From Salinibacterium sp. NK8237 (GTDB lineage: Bacteria; Actinomycetota; Actinomycetes; Actinomycetales; Microbacteriaceae): 64,000 nt of DNA. A program made the position numbers and the translations under genes. The notes below the pieces were generated by a model that did not search any database, had not been told where the DNA came from, and saw nothing but the letters and a program-made list of their open reading frames with translations. This document shows, piece after piece, positions 56,270-64,000 of the stretch (its first letter is position 1; each line of letters starts with the position of its first letter). The stretch is taken from assembly GCF_015864955.1 (NCBI RefSeq), contig NZ_JADYWE010000001.1, positions 124,001 to 188,000 of the forward strand, given 5' to 3'.

Positions 56270-57195
56270 GCCGGGCCACCACCGGGAGCGGCGGCGTTGT
56301 TGCCGCCCAGAGCGTCATCCGCAACTTCACCGTGGTAGCAGCCGAGGAAGTAAGGGAATGTAGTAGTGGCGTAGTAACGGTACTGTCCGTCGCTGTCAAC
56401 ACGTCCGTTGCATTCGTCGAGGTCGCCAGAGCCTTCTACATAGCTGTGGGCGGCCCAGGTGTCGGTGGCGAATTGTGATTCGTCGGTGAGTTCCCAACTG
56501 CTCGTGAGCTGAACCGTTTCGCTGCACTCGTCATCTGAGCACACCACTCCGGACATGATGGGGTAGCCGTCAGCGGCCCAGCCCACGACGAGTGATTCAC
56601 CGGTTTCTACCTCGTCGGCGTCATAGAGGCAATCGACACCATCCGCGTAGCCAAACCAGTGGATGTGGAAGTCGGTCGGGCCGCTGTGGCTGCCGCAGAC
56701 CGAAAGGGCACCCTCGAGGGATTGCACATCTCCGCCAGTACCTTCTGTTGGCCCGTAGATCGGTACTCCGTCGACCGCGACGCCGAGGGCGCCGAGATAC
56801 GGCACAGCGCTTGGTTCATCCGCTTCGGTGGGGGTGACCGGAATCGTCATGGTCAGTTCGGAGACTTTGGGCGATCCTGGTGTGGTCGCAATGTAGAGAT
56901 AGTCGGGGATGCTGTTGCTGCTGATCGTGAGGGTGTCACCATCGCAGACCGCGGTGAGTTCGGGATCCACGAGGTCAGCGTTCGCGCTCTCGACGTCTCG
57001 GAAGGTCGCGGCCATGGCGTCGCAATCACCCGTAGACGCCGCAAAGGTGGCAGTGGAGGTGGTCTCTGTGGCTGTGGCGGTCGCTTCGGGGGTCGCTTCA
57101 GCGGTTTCGGTCGTAGTGCTTGAGGCTGTAGTGCAGCCGGCGAGCGCCATAACCAGCACGCTAGCTGTGGCCATGGTTGTGACAAGTCGATTCAT
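56266..57195 (-). CDS. YHYH-domain lipoprotein
   Basis: Exported lipoprotein of 309 residues with lipobox LAGC (Cys21) and a Thr/Ala/Glu linker (22-50). The YHYH domain includes VDGVPIYGPTEG, DFHIHWFGY, GWAADGYPIM and the terminal YRYYATTTFPYFLGCYHG, a variant of the YHYH signature. Six or more cysteines suggest disulfides. Function unknown. It is translationally coupled to the DUF305 gene, which implies a shared envelope role. Confidence 0.87.
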   Translation of the reverse strand: MNRLVTTMATASVLVMALAGCTTASSTTTETAEATPEATATATETTSTATFAASTGDCDAMAATFRDVESANADLVDPELTAVCDGDTLTISSNSIPDYLYIATTPGSPKVSELTMTIPVTPTEADEPSAVPYLGALGVAVDGVPIYGPTEGTGGDVQSLEGALSVCGSHSGPTDFHIHWFGYADGVDCLYDADEVETGESLVVGWAADGYPIMSGVVCSDDECSETVQLTSSWELTDESQFATDTWAAHSYVEGSGDLDECNGRVDSDGQYRYYATTTFPYFLGCYHGEVADDALGGNNAAAPGGGPA

Positions 57196-57248
57196 GGTCT
57201 CTCCTGATCGTGAGGAAAGCCATGCTGACCCACAAACCTATGGATTCG

Positions 57249-57650
57249 TTATGAAGTCTCTGCGACCTGCGGGGGAACTTGCCCGGGAGCGCTCTGCTGC
57301 GTCGCGCTCGGCTGAGTCAGGAAAACGATCAGAACGATGGCGCCAGCGATAGGTACGAGGAGCCAGAAAATATTGGTCCAATTGCGGCCAGTGTCGCGGA
57401 GGCGGCGCACAGTGACGGCAAGCTGCGGAATAAGGAGAGCGAGCGACCATGCTGTGCTGAGCCCCACCGAATACCCGAAGTTGGATCCCATGTGACCAAA
57501 ATCGTTACCGCTGCTCGGGTCGAGCGACGCAGCGATTCCGGAGGTAATAAAGGAGAACAGTGCGAACCACCAATACTCGGGGCGACTGGCGACCCCGGTG
57601 AAATCCGCGTATTTGCGGAAGACGGTGGCGATGGACTCAAAGAATGTCAC
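57249..57650 (-). CDS. DUF805 membrane protein
   Basis: A 133-residue membrane protein with about three helices. Family motifs are FTGVASRPEYWWFALF near the start, IPQLAVTVRRLRDTGRNWTN in the middle, and WLLVPIAGAIVLIVFL, then a Gln/Pro-rich tail. Function unknown. It lies 53 bases upstream of the YHYH gene on the same strand. Confidence 0.9.
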   Translation of the reverse strand: MTFFESIATVFRKYADFTGVASRPEYWWFALFSFITSGIAASLDPSSGNDFGHMGSNFGYSVGLSTAWSLALLIPQLAVTVRRLRDTGRNWTNIFWLLVPIAGAIVLIVFLTQPSATQQSAPGQVPPQVAETS

Positions 57651-57874
57651 GATCTCTCCCCGGTTAGGTGGCGTGACTCAAGGGTACGGGTTCGCTGGTC
57701 ATCGTGCGGTTAAACGGTGCAGAATCTGAGCGCTACCTGAGCAAAAGGTGAAGAATCAACTCGCTTGAGCATTGTGAGCGTACCTTGAATATCGAACGAG
57801 TTATTGGCGCTTACCAACCGCCAGAGCGAATCCGTCAACCGGCGAAGCTCACGATCGTTTAGCAAGGAGCTAGC

Positions 57875-58279
57875 GTGCATCTCACCTCCGCTGTCACATT
57901 CGTTTCTGACCTTGATCGATCAGTCGCGTTCTATTGCGATCTATTCGGGCTCACATGCGCGATTCTTGATGAGTCGGCAGCGCTGCTGGTCGGCCCCGAA
58001 AATTGTGAGCTGTACCTTCGTGGAAAGCACGCCCAACCGAGTCGCGTTCTCGGCTCTGTGGGCATCCAGTACCTCATGTGGAGCGCAGAAAGCGCGGAAG
58101 AATTTCAGCGCTGTGAAGAAGCCCTGCGCCGCGAGTCAATTCATGTGCGTCGGGAACGTCTCGATGACTTCGAGATCCTCGAAGGCCGTGACCCGGACAA
58201 CCTACCCATCATGATCGCGTTCCCTGGTCCCGACGAGTCTGAACGGCACGCCATCATGCCGAGAATCTATAGCTGGTAG
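57875..58279 (+). CDS. VOC-family (glyoxalase/bleomycin-resistance fold) protein
   Basis: A 134-residue single vicinal-oxygen-chelate unit pair: AVTFVSDLDRSVAFYCDLFGL at the start and IQYLMWSAESAEEFQRCEEAL in the second half, ending NLPIMIAFPGPDESERH. GTG 57875 follows AAGGAG. Whether it is a metal enzyme or a binding protein cannot be told. It is convergent with the UvrA-like gene. Confidence 0.87.
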   Translation: MHLTSAVTFVSDLDRSVAFYCDLFGLTCAILDESAALLVGPENCELYLRGKHAQPSRVLGSVGIQYLMWSAESAEEFQRCEEALRRESIHVRRERLDDFEILEGRDPDNLPIMIAFPGPDESERHAIMPRIYSW

Positions 58280-58316
58280 CGCCTCTGCTCTTTTTGAACA
58301 GGAATAAGAGGCTTCG

Positions 58317-60707
<2,391 letters not shown>

Positions 60708-60865
60708 GGTGGGTGCCTCTTTAGCGTACGGATGTCGCAGCTCTGCGGGTTCGCGGATGCTTGTGACCATTATTGCGATAACGCAGCGAATTGTCTGCGA
60801 AATCTGGTGCTCAGCGAAAGCGCGTGGGAACCTAACATGATGATCCATCAATATATGGAGTTGAC

Positions 60866-61774
60866 TTGATCGAGTTTCGCCACCTCTCGAAGCAGTTCGG
60901 CGACAAGCGTGCGCTTGACGACCTGAACTTCACCGCACAGCCCGGACGCGTCACGGGTTTTCTAGGGCCGAATGGCTCGGGCAAAACCACGACGATGCGC
61001 ATTCTGCTTGGCCTCGAAACGGCTGATTCAGGGGAGGCGCTCGTGGGTGGCGAACCGTATCGGAAGATGAAGAATCCGCTGTTTCATGTCGGTGCTCTGT
61101 TGGATGCTCGCAACGCGCATCCGGGGCGTTCGGGCTTCGACCATCTGCGGGCGCTCGCCCTCACCCATGGGATCTCGAACGATCGGGTCGAATGTGTGCT
61201 CGAAGAAGTCGGGCTCAGCGGCGTCGCTTCTCGCCGCATTGGGGGCTATTCGCTGGGGATGCGCCAGCGACTTGGGATCGCGGCGTCAATGTTGGGTGAC
61301 CCTGAAGTCTTCGTGTTCGACGAGCCCGTCAACGGCTTAGATCCCGATGGGGTGATGTGGTTTCGGGAGCTGGTGCGCGACTTTGCGGCGGAGGGGCGCA
61401 CAGTGTTGCTTTCCTCGCATTTGATCAGCGAGGTCGCGCTGACCGCCGACCATGTCGTGATCGTCGGGCGCGGGAAGGTGCTCGCGGATTCTGCGCTCTC
61501 AGACCTTGCGCGCCTGCAGGGCGCTGAACGCGTGGTACTGCGGAGCGCGCGAGCGCGCGATTTGATTGAGACGCTCGCTGCATCCGGGGCGCGGGTTGTT
61601 GAGGAGCGCGACACGCTGGTAATTGAAGGTTCGACTGCCGCAGAAGTCGGCTTGCTGGCGGCTCGATTGAGCATTCCGCTGATTGAGCTGCGCACCCAGG
61701 TCGAATCCCTCGAAGAGACATATCGACAGCTCACCGATTCGAGTGTTGAATACCGGCAAGGCTCCGAGAAGTGA
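60866..61774 (+). CDS. ABC transporter ATP-binding protein
   Basis: 302-residue ATPase of the ABC-2 exporter/DrrA-like class: Walker A GPNGSGKTTT (34-43), Q-loop region, signature YSLGMRQRLG (128-137), Walker B VFVFDEP (148-154), then a C-terminal extension. The start is TTG 60866, with GGAG 5 bases upstream. Its stop overlaps the permease start (GTGA). It is divergent from the UvrA-like gene. Substrate unknown. Confidence 0.92.
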   Translation: MIEFRHLSKQFGDKRALDDLNFTAQPGRVTGFLGPNGSGKTTTMRILLGLETADSGEALVGGEPYRKMKNPLFHVGALLDARNAHPGRSGFDHLRALALTHGISNDRVECVLEEVGLSGVASRRIGGYSLGMRQRLGIAASMLGDPEVFVFDEPVNGLDPDGVMWFRELVRDFAAEGRTVLLSSHLISEVALTADHVVIVGRGKVLADSALSDLARLQGAERVVLRSARARDLIETLAASGARVVEERDTLVIEGSTAAEVGLLAARLSIPLIELRTQVESLEETYRQLTDSSVEYRQGSEK

Positions 61775-63522
61775 GTTTCACGGTCGCACGCGGAGTCCAC
61801 CCTAAGAGGCTTGCTCAGGCTTGGGGTGTTGTTCGTTCGGAGTCACTCAAGCTGTGGTCTCTTCGTCCACCGCGGCTCATCATGGTGTTGATCTTTATCC
61901 TGCCGGTGGTGCTGGCTACGGTGCGAGTGCTGTTTGTGCCGCTGATTGTGGGCACTGATCTGGATACCGATGGCACCGCGATACTGTTTGAATCGATCTC
62001 AGTGAGTTCGCTTCCGCTAGCGGTACTCTCTGCAACGCTCGGGCTCATCGCCACCTCTTCGGAGTACACGGACGACTCATTGGCAGCGTCATTGGTGGCG
62101 GTGCCATCCCGAGTGCTTCTTCTTCTAACGAAGAGCCTCCCGAGCATCGGCCTTTCCGTTGTTTCCGCGGCTGCGGGGTCGGCCGCTGGGGGATGGATTG
62201 CGTCCATCACAATGACATCGCGTGGGTATACGGTGCCCGGCGTTGATCGACTGGCCGAGTTGCTGCTGAGCGTCGTGGCGGGTGCTGCATGCTTCGCGGT
62301 TCTGGGCGTTGCATTTGGTGCACTTGCAAGATCAGCAGTGTCCGCCGCAATCGTTTTCGTCGGCGTCATCCTTTTGCTGCCGAGCACGCTCTTCTATCTC
62401 GGGGGAACCTGGGTGCCTCGGTTCGCAGAGCTGCTGCCGGCCAGCGCACTCCAAGCGCTCACTACGCGAGCACCCGCAGAACCTTTTGTATTGGAAGGGA
62501 CGCCAGCGTCGACGCTCGAGCCATTCACGGGATTCGTTGTGCTCGCATCTGGAACAGCGCTCCTGCTCGTCGTCGCAGCCGCGGTATTCGCCCGACGGGC
62601 AGTGCATCTCGAAGTCTCGCGCACAGGCCAGCAGCTGCGAGTTTCACAGCCGAAGATGCGAGTCGAGAGCGCCGCCCACGGATTGCACTTCATCGGAGTA
62701 GTTCGATCCGAGGCTCTGAAGGCACTCACCTTGCCGTCTTCGCCATGGCTGCTGGCGTTGAGTGCGGGGGCGATGGTTTTCTTGGCGTGGCGCTGGGCAA
62801 TAGCAAGAATCCCAGCTGACATCATTGTGGCGCCAATTACGGAGTGGGACCTAACGTCGCAGACCTTTGACGAGCAGGTGACAGCTATAACTGGTGGGTT
62901 GGCTCTGAGTCAGTTCTTCATCGCAGCCTTAGGCGCGACTATCGCAACCTCAGATTTTGCGACGGGAAACATCCGTCCGACGCTAGCAGCGGTACCGCTG
63001 CGCGGTTGGGTATTGGCGGCGAAAACCGGGATTGTGGTCAGCTCAGCGATGGCTGTAGGAGCAATCGCGTTACTGCTGGCGGCGATAGTGGCGACGCCCA
63101 TTCAACAGGACCACGGATTCCCCGCGCTATTGTCAGCGAGCATCGTCTGGATATCCATCGGAAAAGGCACGATTGCGTTCGGGCTAGTCGCTGCCCTCGG
63201 GTGCGGGGTGGGCATGATCGCTCGTTCACCGTCTGGTGCACTATTCGCCTTGGCGGCGATCTTCGTTGTCGTGCCGACCCTGGCGGGCCAAATGGAATCC
63301 ACCACCGTCGACACGCCCTTTGTCTGGCTCACTAACCTCGGCCGGGTTTTCCCCTCGGGGCTCGACGCAGCGGAAACGCTGGGCCCGAATACCTTCCAGC
63401 CCTGGTTTCAGCTAGGCAATATTCTGCAGCTTCCCCCCGGCGCGAGCATGCTGGCGCTGTTTCTGTGGGCGGCCGGCAGCATAACGATCGCGTGGATGCT
63501 GTTTCGTCGCCGTGGAGTCTGA
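61771..63522 (+). CDS. ABC-2 type permease, double-length (two homologous halves)
   Basis: A 583-residue membrane protein with about twelve helices. It appears to be two permease units in one chain: GVVRSESLK at 19-27 and GVVRSEALK at 309-317 open the two halves, each followed by six or so helices. With the preceding ATPase it would form an exporter without needing a second permease gene. GTG 61771 overlaps the ATPase stop. Only 3 bases separate its stop from the convergent DUF305 gene. Confidence 0.85.
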   Translation: MSFTVARGVHPKRLAQAWGVVRSESLKLWSLRPPRLIMVLIFILPVVLATVRVLFVPLIVGTDLDTDGTAILFESISVSSLPLAVLSATLGLIATSSEYTDDSLAASLVAVPSRVLLLLTKSLPSIGLSVVSAAAGSAAGGWIASITMTSRGYTVPGVDRLAELLLSVVAGAACFAVLGVAFGALARSAVSAAIVFVGVILLLPSTLFYLGGTWVPRFAELLPASALQALTTRAPAEPFVLEGTPASTLEPFTGFVVLASGTALLLVVAAAVFARRAVHLEVSRTGQQLRVSQPKMRVESAAHGLHFIGVVRSEALKALTLPSSPWLLALSAGAMVFLAWRWAIARIPADIIVAPITEWDLTSQTFDEQVTAITGGLALSQFFIAALGATIATSDFATGNIRPTLAAVPLRGWVLAAKTGIVVSSAMAVGAIALLLAAIVATPIQQDHGFPALLSASIVWISIGKGTIAFGLVAALGCGVGMIARSPSGALFALAAIFVVVPTLAGQMESTTVDTPFVWLTNLGRVFPSGLDAAETLGPNTFQPWFQLGNILQLPPGASMLALFLWAAGSITIAWMLFRRRGV

Positions 63523-63525
63523 GTC

Positions 63526-64000
63526 CTATTCCTCTAGACCTGCGAGCAACTCGTTCATGTAGTTGATCTCACTCATTTGCACAGCAACCATTCCCTCGGC
63601 CAGCGACGTCACGACGTCGTTCGTCGACCGCTCGAGTAGGCCCTCGGCCATGTCGACACCGCCCGCGTGGTGGGCAATCATGAGCTCAAGAAACATAGCG
63701 TCAGCGTCGGTGGTGCTTGCTCTGAGCGCTTCCATCTGGTCGTAGGTCGCAAGGCCGGGCATTGTCATCGCGGTCGTGGAGTCGGAATCCGAGGTGCCGT
63801 GCGAGTCGTGCTCGCCGTCATCCATCATCCATGTCATCGCGGGTTCACTGGAGGCCTGTGGCAGATTCCACATAATGAGCCACGCAAACATTTGTCCCGC
63901 TTGCTGTCCCTGCGCAGTCGCGATGTCATACGCCAAAGTGCGGATGGCTTGGTTGTCGCTCTTTTCCAGAATGATCATTGACATGTCAACAGCCTGCAAG
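63526..64000 (-). CDS. DUF305 protein, copy 2, 5' part outside the window
   Basis: The C-terminal 158 or so residues are visible; the frame runs off the right edge, so signal sequence and start are missing. DUF305 features: VDMSMIILEKSDNQAIRTLA, MFAWLIMW, MTWMMDDGEHDSHG and MIAHHAGGVDMAEGLLE. Rich in Met and His like the copy at 55.6 kb, from which it differs in most positions. Possible role in metal handling, by family only. Confidence 0.88.
   Translation of the reverse strand, partial: LQAVDMSMIILEKSDNQAIRTLAYDIATAQGQQAGQMFAWLIMWNLPQASSEPAMTWMMDDGEHDSHGTSDSDSTTAMTMPGLATYDQMEALRASTTDADAMFLELMIAHHAGGVDMAEGLLERSTNDVVTSLAEGMVAVQMSEINYMNELLAGLEE

Noticed and set aside
57651..57874. The 224-base gap between DUF805 and the VOC gene as a place for an RNA gene
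   Set aside because: No convincing stem, tRNA-like fold or terminator seen; it holds the promoters of two divergent genes at most.
58281..58312. GCCTCT / AGAGGC inverted repeat between the VOC and UvrA-like genes as a terminator
   Set aside because: The loop is 20 bases with no T-run in the right place, so it would be a poor terminator.

Overview
The window looks like a chromosomal segment of a moderately high-GC actinobacterium of the order Micrococcales, most likely family Microbacteriaceae (a Salinibacterium-like lineage is a guess). The grounds are the division and cell-wall cluster with sepF, yggT and divIVA after ftsZ, a class II DAHP synthase, a PASTA kinase next to an Rv2175c-like protein, an actinobacterial bcc-aa3 respiratory chain (diheme QcrC, CtaF subunit IV), DUF3040 and DUF3043 proteins, and many GTG starts. 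I saw no rRNA, tRNA, CRISPR array, prophage or insertion sequence. No stretch without a gene exceeds 300 bases.

Layout. (1) 1-9.7 kb: acyl-CoA synthetase (cut by the left edge), plsC, aroG, the PASTA kinase pknL, a LysM wall protein, an Rv2175c-like regulator, a polyprenyl synthetase and a DUF3040 protein. This order recalls the Rv2187-Rv2169c stretch of Mycobacterium tuberculosis. (2) 9.8-26.6 kb: dcw cluster mraZ-rsmH-ftsL-ftsI-murF-mraY-murD-ftsW-murG-murC-ftsQ-ftsZ-yggS-sepF-yggT-divIVA. It is tightly packed with many ATGA overlaps and has no murE between ftsI and murF. Three 10-bp direct repeats that fit MraZ binding precede mraZ, and a perfect dyad lies in the ftsZ leader. (3) 26.6-37.2 kb: rluD, dnaE, flavin reductase, hisD, nrdR, pyrD, DUF3043, M20 dipeptidase and erpA. 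(4) 37.2-47 kb: respiratory genes in two blocks, ctaC-ctaD-ctaF (+) and ctaE-qcrC-qcrA-qcrB (-). Between them are a GNAT gene, an intact DtxR/MntR-type regulator and a broken mntH transporter. (5) 47-57.7 kb: trpD, a decayed glycerol-kinase remnant, ychJ-like, a 31-codon ORF, a PNPOx-like flavoprotein, a zinc alcohol dehydrogenase, DoxX, the three-gene transhydrogenase pntAA-pntAB-pntB, two tandem GAF-ANTAR regulators, a DUF305 plus YHYH lipoprotein pair, and DUF805. (6) 57.8-64 kb: VOC protein, a short UvrA-like ABC protein, an ABC exporter (ATPase plus double-length permease), and a second DUF305 gene cut by the right edge.

How the genes work together. The left half builds and divides the cell wall: lipid I/II synthesis (murC, D, F, G, mraY), septal synthesis (ftsW, ftsI, ftsL, ftsQ), the Z-ring (ftsZ, sepF) and polar growth (divIVA), with a PASTA kinase that may sense wall fragments. 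The middle block is the menaquinol-to-oxygen electron chain with its Fe-S assembly factor. The accessory part is mostly redox and metal-related.

I found no clearly new multi-gene system. The best leads are the disrupted mntH behind an intact operator and regulator, a hairpin that would cover the pntAA ribosome-binding site, the glycerol-kinase fossil, the coupled 31-aa ORF, and the ftsZ leader dyad.
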